A stretch of 52,852 nucleotides of DNA. Source: Lachnospiraceae bacterium. Lineage in GTDB: Bacteria > Bacillota_A > Clostridia > Lachnospirales > Lachnospiraceae. A program made the position numbers and the translations under genes. The stretch lies in NCBI GenBank assembly GCA_024683935.1, contig JAIKXV010000085.1, positions 1 to 52,852 on the forward strand, in the 5' to 3' direction. Under the pieces are notes generated by a model, which worked only from the letters and a program-made list of their open reading frames with translations, was not told the origin of the DNA and did not search any database. Below are positions 8,972 through 17,332 of this stretch, one piece after another (the stretch's first letter is position 1; every line of letters begins with the position of its first letter).

Positions 8972-11645
8972 GTTTAAGGAATACCTGTTCGACAGTAAGA
9001 CCGACATACAGGAACGACTGTTTATGCTGATCACCTTTACCGCCATGAGCGGAATGGTGGCTTCCTTCTTCGTGAGCATTTTTAACGGCGAAAACATGGA
9101 GGGCGTCCTCTCCATGATGGTCGCTTTCATTTTCTTCTGTGCCGTTGTTTATTTCGGATATAAGCATAATAAACTTCGGCTCACGTCCAATATAGTTGCC
9201 GTTATGATGGTATTCTTCTTTTTCCCGGTGGTGTTCTTTACCAGCGGGGGAGTTTACGGCGGAACGCCTATCTGGTTTGTTTTCGTAATGCTGTACGTGG
9301 GTATGATACTGCGGGGCAGATGGAGAGTTGTCATGCTGCTGTCGCAGATCGTCGTAACAGCAGTCTGCTATTATCTGCAGTACAGATATCCGGAGTTGAT
9401 CCTTTCCCATACAGAGAGCGAATTCTACTGGGATTCCTTCGGTTCCTTTGTGGTATGCAGCCTCATCATGACACTGATGACAAGTGTACAGGTCTTTATG
9501 CTGAGGCGTGAGACAAGGATCGTAAAAAAGCAGAAGGAAGAGATAGATGATCTGAATAAGGCTCAGAACCGCTTCTTCTCCAGCATGAGCCACGAGATCA
9601 GAACTCCAATTAATACGATAATCGGACTGAACGAGATGATACTCAGGGAAGATGTCTCGGATGAGGTAAGGGAGGACGCCAGGAATATCCAGGGAGCCAG
9701 CCGAATGCTCCTTAGCCTTATAAACGATATCCTGGATATGTCAAAGATCCAGTCGGGACAGATGAAGCTGAATAACGTGAACTACGGAACAGCCGAAATG
9801 ATAAGCGAAGTGTCTTCCATGATCCAGATAAAGGCCATGGAAAAGGATCTGACCTTTGACGTTAATATCGCCCAGGATCTGCCGGCGGAACTTAACGGCG
9901 ATGAGATGCGGATAAAGCAGGTTCTTATCAACATCCTGAATAACGCAGTAAAGTATACCAGGGAGGGCGGGGTTTCCCTTACAGTTCAGTGTGAGAACCT
10001 GTTTGACAACAAGGTGTATCTGATCTTTACCGTTACCGATACGGGTATCGGAATAAAGAAGGAGAGCATACCTTACCTGTTTACGGCATTCAAAAGGGTG
10101 GATGAGGACGTAAACAGACATATAGAGGGTACGGGACTGGGTCTTTCCATAGTAAAGGAGCTTACGGAACTTATGGGCGGACGGGTTACCGTAAACAGTA
10201 TCTACACCCAGGGCTCTACCTTCATAGTCGAGATACCCCAGGATGTCATTGATCCTTCTCCTGTGGAAAGACTGGACATGTTAGGCAATCATGAGATCAG
10301 GAAGAACAGCGTATACCACCAGAGCTTTGAAGCGCCGGAGGCAAAGGTGCTGGCTGTTGACGATACGTCGGCAAACCTTATGGTTATCAGGAAGCTCCTC
10401 CGTGAAACAAAGGTTATTCTGGATACAGTATCATCGGGAAAGGAAGCTCTGGAAAAGACCCTGAATACCGAATACAACGTTATCTTTATGGACCATCTGA
10501 TGCCTGAAATGGACGGCATTGAATGCATGAAGAGGATAAAGGAGCAGCTTGGAGGACAGAGCAGGGAAGCAAAGATCGTGGCCCTTACCGCCAACGCCGA
10601 TGAAAAAAGCAGGAAGCTGTATGAGAAATCCGGATTTGACGGCTATGTATTAAAGCCCGTAAGCGGAAATATCCTGGAGCAGGAGCTGAAAAAAATGCTG
10701 CCCCGGGACCTTATCAAGTATGAGCTTACGGATGAGAATATCCTGGAGGAGAGTGTTTCCTGGATAAAGAAGGGCAGGAAGAGAGCCAATATCAAGGTTA
10801 CGGTATCCAGTGTGGCGGATATGCCGAAGGCTCTCACGGATCAGTTTGATATAGGTGTGATCCCCCTTAAGATAGAGACGGAGGGCGGAGTCTTTAAGGA
10901 CGGCGTGGACATGGATTCGGATGCCATGCTTTCGTACGTGGGAACCCGCGGAAAGAAAGCGCGTATACTTCCCATTGAGGCCAGTGACTTTGAGGATTTC
11001 TTCGCTGCCAAGCTTAAGCAGGGCAATAATATCATACACATCTCGGGATCCGGAAAGGTTGCTGATACCAGTTACTTCTCGGCCCTTGACGCTGCCAGCA
11101 ATTTTGACAATGTTACGATAGTTGATTCCGGGCATATTTCTTCCGGACAGGGACTCATGGCCATCGAAGCCTGCCGCATGGCGGAGGAAGGCATGAAGGT
11201 GGATGAGATAATAGAGAGGCTCGATCAGGAGAAGTACCATATTCACACCAGTTTCATCGTTGACCATGTGGATTCCATGGTGGCTTCGGGACAGATCAGT
11301 CCCGGAATTGCCAGCGTAATAAGTGCCTTTCTGATACGTCCGGTATTTGAGATCAGGAACGGCCGGATGAAGGTTACAAAATTCTATATGGGTTCCAGGG
11401 AGCACGCCTGGAAACGCTATATATCCAGCACCCTTAAGGATACCGGTATCATTGATAAAAAGATCCTCTTTATCACCCACGCCGGTGTTCCCAAGGATGA
11501 ACTGGATCTGATCAAAAAGGAAGCAACAAAGAGAGTAGACTTTGAGGAGATCTATATCACAAAGGGCTCACCTGCCATTGCCGTAAATGTCGGCGTAGGA
11601 ACCTTCGGACTGATATTCAGGATGAAGGAACGGGATGAGTATTGA
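8958..11645 (+). CDS. Hybrid histidine kinase with C-terminal DegV-like domain
   Basis: This protein has 895 residues. Residues about 20-185 form six membrane helices. HisKA has SMSHEIRTP with His212, followed by an ATPase with NNAVKYT, DTGIGI and GTGLGLSIV. The receiver (about 462-580) has acceptor Asp512 in FMDHLMP and the Lys of YVLKPVS. Residues about 609-890 match DegV/FakB, a family that binds a fatty acid between two domains: VIPLKIETEGGVFKDGVDM in the N-lobe, VDSGHISSGQGLMA, the signature SMVASGQISPGIA, and the C-terminal AIAVNVGVGTFG. The usual DS near the DegV N-terminus is SS here and the TSQPS loop is replaced by LPIEAS, so the ligand may differ. The likely role is coupling a lipid-type ligand to phosphorelay output; that is inference. 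It overlaps the preceding kinase by 14 bases and is followed by yicC 18 bases later. Confidence 0.9.
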   Translation: MDIRKFKEYLFDSKTDIQERLFMLITFTAMSGMVASFFVSIFNGENMEGVLSMMVAFIFFCAVVYFGYKHNKLRLTSNIVAVMMVFFFFPVVFFTSGGVYGGTPIWFVFVMLYVGMILRGRWRVVMLLSQIVVTAVCYYLQYRYPELILSHTESEFYWDSFGSFVVCSLIMTLMTSVQVFMLRRETRIVKKQKEEIDDLNKAQNRFFSSMSHEIRTPINTIIGLNEMILREDVSDEVREDARNIQGASRMLLSLINDILDMSKIQSGQMKLNNVNYGTAEMISEVSSMIQIKAMEKDLTFDVNIAQDLPAELNGDEMRIKQVLINILNNAVKYTREGGVSLTVQCENLFDNKVYLIFTVTDTGIGIKKESIPYLFTAFKRVDEDVNRHIEGTGLGLSIVKELTELMGGRVTVNSIYTQGSTFIVEIPQDVIDPSPVERLDMLGNHEIRKNSVYHQSFEAPEAKVLAVDDTSANLMVIRKLLRETKVILDTVSSGKEALEKTLNTEYNVIFMDHLMPEMDGIECMKRIKEQLGGQSREAKIVALTANADEKSRKLYEKSGFDGYVLKPVSGNILEQELKKMLPRDLIKYELTDENILEESVSWIKKGRKRANIKVTVSSVADMPKALTDQFDIGVIPLKIETEGGVFKDGVDMDSDAMLSYVGTRGKKARILPIEASDFEDFFAAKLKQGNNIIHISGSGKVADTSYFSALDAASNFDNVTIVDSGHISSGQGLMAIEACRMAEEGMKVDEIIERLDQEKYHIHTSFIVDHVDSMVASGQISPGIASVISAFLIRPVFEIRNGRMKVTKFYMGSREHAWKRYISSTLKDTGIIDKKILFITHAGVPKDELDLIKKEATKRVDFEEIYITKGSPAIAVNVGVGTFGLIFRMKERDEY

Positions 11646-11663
11646 AAGGAGTAAGGTTATTTT

Positions 11664-12548
11664 ATGGGCATAGTGAGAAGTATGACCGGTTTCGGCAGGG
11701 GGGAAGCGGAGAACGACGGGAGAAGATATACCGTTGAGATCAAGTCCGTGAACCACAGGTTTTTGGATATCAGCATTAAAATGCCGAAGGTATTATCCAA
11801 ATTCGAGTCATCTGTACGGACTGTCATGAAGGAATATCTGGAAAGAGGAAAGGTGGATGTTTTTATCTCTTTCTACAATACCGCATCCGAGACCGAATGT
11901 GTGCGCTACAACAAAGGCCTCGCCGCGGAATATCTGAAGTATCTGAAGGAAATGAGCGATGACTTCGGTCTGGATGACGATATCAGGATATCCCTGCTGT
12001 CACGCTTTCCCGATGTTTTTACCACAGAGGAAGCGGAGCTGGACGAAGATAAGATCTGGACTGAATTCGAGCCGGTTCTCAGGAAGGCTCTGGAGGAAAT
12101 AAGGATATCCAGGGAGAGAGAGGGAGAGAACCTGAAAAAGGATCTTTTGCAGAAGCTTTCGGAAATGGAAACGCAAGTTGCCATCGTGGAAAAGCGCGGG
12201 CCTGAGATCATAGAAAATTACAGGGCAAAGCTCACCGATAAGGTCCGGGAGATGCTGCAGGATTCCACAATAGACGAATCCAGGATCGTAACCGAGGTCA
12301 CTATTTTTGCCGATAAGATCTGCGTAGATGAAGAGATCACCAGGCTTAAGAGCCATATAGGAGCGATGGAAAAAGAACTTGAGAAGGGCGGTCCCATCGG
12401 AAGAAAGCTTGATTTCATAGCCCAGGAGATGAACCGGGAAGCGAATACCACACTCAGTAAGGCAAATGACCTTATCACCAGCGATACCGCGATAGAGATA
12501 AAGACCGGTATTGAAAAGATAAGGGAGCAGATACAGAATCTGGAGTAA
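11664..12548 (+). CDS. yicC: YicC/YloC family endoribonuclease
   Basis: A protein of 294 residues, the normal family length. It begins with the family signature MTGFGRGE and continues EIKSVNHRFLDISIKMP; the C-terminus has the conserved GGPIGRKLDFIAQEMNRE and IKTGIEKIREQIQNLE. YicC proteins are stress-linked endoribonucleases that affect small-RNA turnover in E. coli and stationary-phase survival. The ribosome site AAAGGAG precedes the ATG. In most Firmicutes this gene is directly followed by remA, gmk and rpoZ. Here about 3.5 kb of signalling genes separate it from remA at 16068. Confidence 0.93.
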   Translation: MGIVRSMTGFGRGEAENDGRRYTVEIKSVNHRFLDISIKMPKVLSKFESSVRTVMKEYLERGKVDVFISFYNTASETECVRYNKGLAAEYLKYLKEMSDDFGLDDDIRISLLSRFPDVFTTEEAELDEDKIWTEFEPVLRKALEEIRISREREGENLKKDLLQKLSEMETQVAIVEKRGPEIIENYRAKLTDKVREMLQDSTIDESRIVTEVTIFADKICVDEEITRLKSHIGAMEKELEKGGPIGRKLDFIAQEMNREANTTLSKANDLITSDTAIEIKTGIEKIREQIQNLE

Positions 12549-12609
12549 AAGAAGAAATAAAGGGGAGCTGCGGCATTTACTGTATGCAGCCTGAAAGGTG
12601 GTTGGCTTT

Positions 12610-14179
12610 TTGAGGGATATTCTCAAATTCAAAAGAAGGGTTCTGGTAGTGGATGATGAGTCCGTGAACCGTCAGATACTAAGCCGGATACTCTCTTCGG
12701 CTTATGAGGTAGTCCTTGCCGGAGACGGAGATGAAGCCCTTCGGATAATAGAACGGGATAGGAAAACCCTGTCTCTGGTTCTTCTTGACCTTATTATGCC
12801 CGGGCGTGACTGATATGAGGTGCTTGAAACCATGCAGAGCGACGAGGAGCTTAAAAAGATCCCCGTTATTGTCCTTACTTCCGATTCATCTGCCGAGGTA
12901 AAGAGCCTCAGGATGGGAGCGGCGGATTTCATTCCCAAGCCCTATGATATTCCGGATGTGATCCTTACCCGTATTGAAAAGACCATACGTCTTTTTGAGA
13001 CCATAAGCATTGTGAACGCTACCGAGCTGGATCCTTTAACGGGGCTGTACAACAAAGAGTATTTCATGGAATACTCCAATGTTCTCGATCAGCATAATCC
13101 CGACAGGAAAATGGATGCGGCGGCGCTTAATATAAACCGGTTCCACATACTGAACGAAATATACGGAAGGAGCTTCGGGGACGAGCTCCTGCTGATGCTG
13201 GGAAGAGCCATAAACGACTATGTGGGGAGGTGCGAAGGCATTGCCTGCAGATATGATGCCGACGGCTATTATCTCTATATACCCCACGGCCACAATATCC
13301 CCGAGGAGCTTTCCGAAGTGATAGCAGAATACGAGACCGATGACATGAGAGATATCCATATCCGCGTGAGATTCGGTATATATCCCGATGTGGACAGGGA
13401 ATATGATGTGCTGCGGCGTTTTGACTGCGCCCTTCTCGCCTGCAACAGTATAAAGGGCGATTACGGCAACAGGGTGGCGTATTACGACTCCTCCATGCAT
13501 GAAAAGGAGGCCTATTAGGAGAGGCTGATATCGGACATGGACCAGGCCATGGCAGACGGTCAGTTCAGGGTATATTATCAGCCCAAATTCGCGATCCAGA
13601 GCAGTAAACCGTATCTGACATCCGCAGAGGCTCTTGTTCGCTGGGTGCATCCGACCCTCGGAATGATAAGTCCCGCCAGATTCATACCCGTATTTGAAGC
13701 AAACGGAATGGTCAGGCGTCTTGACCGTTTTGTATGGAGGGAGGCTGCGAGGCAGATTGCAGAATGGAAAAGGGAATACGGCTTTACGATTCCGGTATCC
13801 GTTAATGTTTCCCGGATTGACCTTATGGAGATAAGCTTTATCGATGAGATAACGGGCATCATGAACGAAGCCGGCATCTCCGCAGACGAGTATCTTCTGG
13901 AGGTCACGGAATCCCCTCAACATGCTCTCATCACTGCCTATAGATGTGCTGAAGCTGGACAGGGGCTTTATAAAGAATATCCATGAGAGCGAGAAGGACC
14001 TGAAGATGGTGGAGCTGATCATGGGTATCGCGGATTACCTGAAGCTCACCGTGGTGGCCGAGGGCGTGGAAAACAGTGAACAGTACAGGCTCTTAAAGCA
14101 GGCCGGCATGAACGCCCATATTTCAAAACCGGTAGAGCCTGAAGTGCTGTTTTCCACGATGGGAAAACTGCTGGCATAG
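12610..14179 (+). pseudogene. Decayed response regulator with GGDEF and EAL domains
   Basis: The remnants read REC-GGDEF-EAL plus a receiver tail. The likely start is TTG at 12610, eight bases after AAAGGTGG (GTG at 12598 is also open). Damage seen: TGA at 12811-12813 where receivers have Gly (MPGRD, stop, YEVLE); TAG at 13516-13518, probably from CAG, just before the EAL domain; and a deletion with frameshift at about 13910-13920, where LEVTES jumps to LNMLSSLPIDVLKLD and the central EAL segment with the DDFG motif is missing. The end, AGMNAHISKPVEPEVL, is typical of a receiver C-terminus, so a second deletion probably fused EAL to a former receiver. The GGDEF motif itself is degenerate (YDADGYYL). 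It cannot give a working cyclic-di-GMP enzyme as one chain. Confidence 0.85.
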
Positions 14180-14190
14180 GACAGGCTGCA

Positions 14191-14219
14191 TTGTAAAACT
14201 CCTTTGTTTCGGGTACAAT
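14191..14219 (+). promoter_or_regulatory. Sigma-A-type promoter, apparently leaderless
   Basis: TTGTAA (14191-14196), a 17-base spacer and TACAAT (14214-14219). Transcription would be expected to begin near 14226, which is the A of the ATG of the REC-Hpt gene. No ribosome site is visible between. Confidence 0.5.
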
Positions 14220-14225
14220 ATCCGC

Positions 14226-15270
14226 ATGAATACAGATAAACCCTGTGCTCTCGTTGTGGACGACGAGCAGATCAATACCCTGATATTTGATAAGCTGCTG
14301 GGACGTTTCGGCATAGAAACCGTCACCGCCCGGGACGGCTACGAGTGTCTGGAGATCTGTAAAAAAGGAAAGATATTCGACTATATTTTTCTGGATCTCA
14401 GTATGCCGAACATGAACGGTAAGGATACGATGAAGCATCTTTCCAGGCTGTTTGGGCAGAAGGGCATACATACTCCGGTTATCTGTATTTCGGGAATGAC
14501 CGGTGAAGAGATTGATGAAGAGACAAAGGAAGCGGGCTTTTCGGATTATCTTTCAAAGTCGATAAACGTTGATTCCCTGAGGGAAATATTATTCAGATAT
14601 ATTCCTTCCGGAAAGACAATAGTCGAAGAGCCGGAGGACTATGCCGAGGGCGGGAATGAGGATCATATTCCCGAGGCCTTAAGGGATATACAGGGAAATA
14701 GATACGGAGTACGGGATCAGTCACTGCGGGTCGGTAAGCGATTTTCTCGCGGCACTGAAGATCTTTTATCTGTCTGTGGATGAAAAGTCGGCGCAGATGG
14801 ATGAATATATAAAAAGGGGTTATATCGAAGACCTGCAGATGACGGTACATTCATTGAAGAGCACCTCCGTTGCGGTTGGTGCAAAGCAGATATCCGAGAT
14901 GGCCAAGCTCCTGGAAAAGGCCTGCGTGGAGTATAATATCCCGCTGGTATACAGCCTTACCCCGGAATTTATCTAGAAATACAGGGATATCGGGGATGAG
15001 CTGAAGACGGTCTTCATGGACGGCGACAGCGAAATGGAGCTTATGGAGATCTCGGAACACAAGCTTGCGGATGCGCACAGCACCTTAAAGGAGCTGGTAG
15101 AGGTTTACGACAGGAAAAACGCCGACAATCTTCTGGATTCCATGAAGAACTACAATCTTCCGGGAGAATGGAAATCATTTTTTGACAGGCTTCAGGAGCA
15201 TTTAAGGAAGATGGACTGGGAAAGCGCCAGGAAACTTCTTAACAGTTTTGGGGGTAATAAGGGCAGATGA
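14226..15270 (+). pseudogene. Decayed response regulator with Hpt domain
   Basis: Residues 1-125 are a receiver (LVVDDEQIN; acceptor Asp in FLDLSMP; Lys in YLSKSIN). After EALRDIQG an extra A in ggaaatagat (about 14694-14703) shifts the frame. Removing it restores IDTEYGISHCGSVSDFLAAL, then an Hpt domain with the histidine in VHSLKSTSVAVGA. A TAG at 14974-14976 (PEFI, stop, KYRDIG; probably CAG originally) breaks it again before a helical C-terminus ending at 15270. The gene therefore carries one insertion and one nonsense change. The intact ancestor would have been a phosphotransfer protein for the kinases upstream. The TGA stop overlaps the ATG of the next gene. Confidence 0.8.
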
Positions 15271-16037
15271 ATGATACAATAGTATTTATCTATGATGAAC
15301 CGGGTTTCATGGTGCAGACCATAGTAAACAATATAAAAGAAGCCGGTATGGAGGTCATAGATATAAACGCTGATCTTCATGAGATAGAGAGGAACCAGTA
15401 CGCATCGGATATTATCGTGTATTATCTCGGCAATGTGGAGCTGGAGACCAGGCGTGTGCTGAAGTGCTTAAACGGCATGTGCAGGGAATACAGAAAGACG
15501 CTCTGCATCATAGGTGAGACAAACAGCTTAAGGAAGGCAGAGGAAACCTGCGATCAGGGCACGATAACCATAAGCCATAAGCGGCCGATAGATGTACGGA
15601 AGCTGATCTCGGATCTGAAGCTCATGCTGAATACCAGGGTGGAATATGCGAGAAGGAAGAGCATTCTCCTCGTTGATGATGATATCGACTTCCTGCAGAT
15701 CGCCTATACCTGGTTTGACGGAGTTTACAATGTGGATGTGGTAAGCTCTGCAAAGGAAGCGATAAAGTACCTTTCCGAAAAGAAACCGGACCTGATCCTC
15801 CTGGATCATGAGATGCCGAAGATGAACGGCTATGAATTCCTGTCAGAGATCAGGCGTTCCTGGAAGACTGCGGACATCCCGGTTATTTTCCTCACCGGAA
15901 AGGATGACAGGGATTCCGTTATACAGATACTGGAAAAGAAACCGGACGGTTATCTGTTAAAATCGACTCCGAAGGATCAGCTTCTGGAAAGCATCGATAA
16001 TTTCTTTGCGGATCATATCTTAAAGATCAGGAAGTGA
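15267..16037 (+). CDS. Tandem receiver-domain protein
   Basis: A protein of 256 residues with two receiver-like domains and no output domain. Residues 1-120 keep the fold (DTIVFIYDEPGFMVQTIVNN) but lack a convincing acceptor Asp pocket. Residues about 130-256 are a canonical receiver: SILLVDDDIDF, acceptor Asp in LLDHEMPKMNGYEFL, Thr in FLTGKDD and Lys in YLLKSTP. ATG overlaps the stop of the REC-Hpt gene (ATGA), so translation was coupled. The frame is intact although both upstream genes are broken. It could work as a single-domain phosphate acceptor for the kinases at 6497 and 8958, by protein contact rather than DNA binding; that is inference. Confidence 0.82.
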   Translation: MNDTIVFIYDEPGFMVQTIVNNIKEAGMEVIDINADLHEIERNQYASDIIVYYLGNVELETRRVLKCLNGMCREYRKTLCIIGETNSLRKAEETCDQGTITISHKRPIDVRKLISDLKLMLNTRVEYARRKSILLVDDDIDFLQIAYTWFDGVYNVDVVSSAKEAIKYLSEKKPDLILLDHEMPKMNGYEFLSEIRRSWKTADIPVIFLTGKDDRDSVIQILEKKPDGYLLKSTPKDQLLESIDNFFADHILKIRK

Positions 16038-16067
16038 TTTTAATTTTCCGGAGAGTGTGCGATAACA

Positions 16068-16325
16068 GTGTTTAACCTTATTAATGTGGGATTCGGGAAT
16101 ATAGTGAACGGGGATAAGATAGTAGCGATAGTATCCCCTGATTCCGCTCCCGCCAAAAGACAGATACAGAACGGAAAGAAAGAGGGACTTTGCATAGACG
16201 CCACCCACGGCAGAAAGACCAAGTCCTGTATTTTCATGGAAAACGACCGGATAGTGCTGTCGGCCCTTCTGCCGGAAACTATCCTGGACAGGTTAAAGGG
16301 AGTTATGGACTCCGGGGAAAAGTAA
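16068..16325 (+). CDS. remA: RemA/DUF370 extracellular-matrix regulator
   Basis: This is a small protein of 85 residues matching RemA along its whole length: LINVGFGNIV at the start, IVSPDSAPAKR and the basic segment ATHGRKTKS. RemA in Bacillus subtilis is a ring-forming DNA-binding activator of biofilm-matrix and osmoprotection genes. The start is GTG, preceded by GGAGAG at about 16050. It is followed 30 bases later by gmk, the conserved arrangement. Confidence 0.92.
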   Translation: MFNLINVGFGNIVNGDKIVAIVSPDSAPAKRQIQNGKKEGLCIDATHGRKTKSCIFMENDRIVLSALLPETILDRLKGVMDSGEK

Positions 16326-16355
16326 ACAGACAGAAAGGAGCGGCTTTCGGTAAGG

Positions 16356-16970
16356 ATGAAAGGAATACTGACGGTTGTATCCGGCTTCGCGGGTGCGGGC
16401 AAGGGTACCATAATGAATACGCTTTTGGAAAAATACGAGGGTTACGCTCTGTCAGTGTCCGCCACCAGCAGACAGCCCCGGGAAGGGGAAAAGGAAGGCG
16501 TCCATTATTTCTTCAAGACCAGGGAAGAATTTGAGGAGATGATAAGGAACAATGAGCTGCTGGAGCATGCGGAATATGTGGGAAATTACTACGGCACTCC
16601 GAAGGCTTTTGTGGAAAAGAAATTAGATGAGGGAATGAATGTCCTTCTGGAAATAGAGATACAGGGGGCTATGCAGATAAAGAAGGCCTTTCCAGATGCA
16701 CTCCTCGTTTTCGTAATGCCGCCGAGTGCTGCGATATTGAAGGAAAGGCTTACAAAGAGAGGGACGGAGAGCCCGGAGGTAATAGCCAAAAGGATGCAGC
16801 GGGCGGTGTCCGAGTCCGAAGGAATTGAGAATTATGATTTTATAGTAATTAATGATGAGGTGGACAAATGCACCGAAACATTGCATAATATTATTTTGTC
16901 AGCAGTATACCAGCCTGTGAGACAGAAGGAATTTATTGAAACAGTCAGGAGCGACCTGAGAAATTTGTAA
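16356..16970 (+). CDS. gmk: Guanylate kinase
   Basis: Phosphorylates GMP to GDP with ATP. It has 204 residues, the usual size. The P-loop reads GFAGAGKGT rather than the more common G-x-S-G-x-G-K-S/T, but it keeps the glycines and Lys. The GMP-binding region SVSATSRQPREGEKEGVHYFF is typical, as are the lid ERLTKRGTESPEVIAKRM and YDFIVINDE. It is preceded by AAAGGAG and followed by a dispersed repeat and then rpoZ, the standard gene order. Confidence 0.95.
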   Translation: MKGILTVVSGFAGAGKGTIMNTLLEKYEGYALSVSATSRQPREGEKEGVHYFFKTREEFEEMIRNNELLEHAEYVGNYYGTPKAFVEKKLDEGMNVLLEIEIQGAMQIKKAFPDALLVFVMPPSAAILKERLTKRGTESPEVIAKRMQRAVSESEGIENYDFIVINDEVDKCTETLHNIILSAVYQPVRQKEFIETVRSDLRNL

Positions 16971-17047
16971 GGATCCTTCGTCACTGCGTTCCTCGGGATG
17001 ACAGAGGGGCGAGAGCCTTCGGGCGGAGACAGATTGCGAAGAATCTT
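16971..17047. repeat. Dispersed palindromic repeat (GATCCTTCG ... GCGAAGAATC)
   Basis: Begins one base after the gmk stop codon: ggatccttcgtcactgcg, then ctcgggatgaca, and ends with gattgcgaagaatc. The outer parts are roughly inverted. It shares words with the elements at 45004-45033 and 49873-49965, so it belongs to the same family of intergenic palindromes. Confidence 0.55.
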
Positions 17048-17074
17048 TATACCGGATAATTAGGAGGAAATAAA

Positions 17075-17329
17075 ATGTTACATCCGTCATACGGCGACCT
17101 TATGGCAGTAGTTAATTCAGAAGTTGAGGACGGGGAAGCACCCGTAGTTAACAGCAGGTATTCCATTGTGCTGGCAACTGCCAAGAGGGCAAGGCAGCTT
17201 ATCAGCGGAAGCGAACCCTTAACCGATCCCAAGGGAAAGAAGCCGCTTGCAGTAGCGATAGACGAGCTCTACAAGGGAGAGCTGAAGATAGAGAGCAAGG
17301 ATGAAGACGAAGGGCAGGCAGCCCGATAA
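17075..17329 (+). CDS. rpoZ: RNA polymerase omega subunit
   Basis: Small RNA polymerase assembly subunit of 84 residues. The family core is visible: LHPSYGDLM, then NSRYSIVLATAKRARQL and KPLAVAIDELYKGEL. It lies in the conserved gmk-rpoZ order, with AGGAGG before the ATG. It is followed three bases later by rimO, so the two are co-transcribed. Confidence 0.95.
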   Translation: MLHPSYGDLMAVVNSEVEDGEAPVVNSRYSIVLATAKRARQLISGSEPLTDPKGKKPLAVAIDELYKGELKIESKDEDEGQAAR

Positions 17330-17332
17330 AGC

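Noticed and set aside
8781..9593. Long minus-strand open frame opposite the kinase genes
   Set aside because: It is rich in His and low-complexity patterns typical of antisense shadow, spans the junction of two well-supported plus-strand genes and lacks a ribosome site.
13516..14976. In-frame TAG codons at 13516 and 14974 as evidence of amber recoding
   Set aside because: TAG ends intact genes normally at 21370 (mgtE) and 25894 (crt), and the two broken genes also carry a TGA, a deletion and an insertion. Decay is the simpler explanation.
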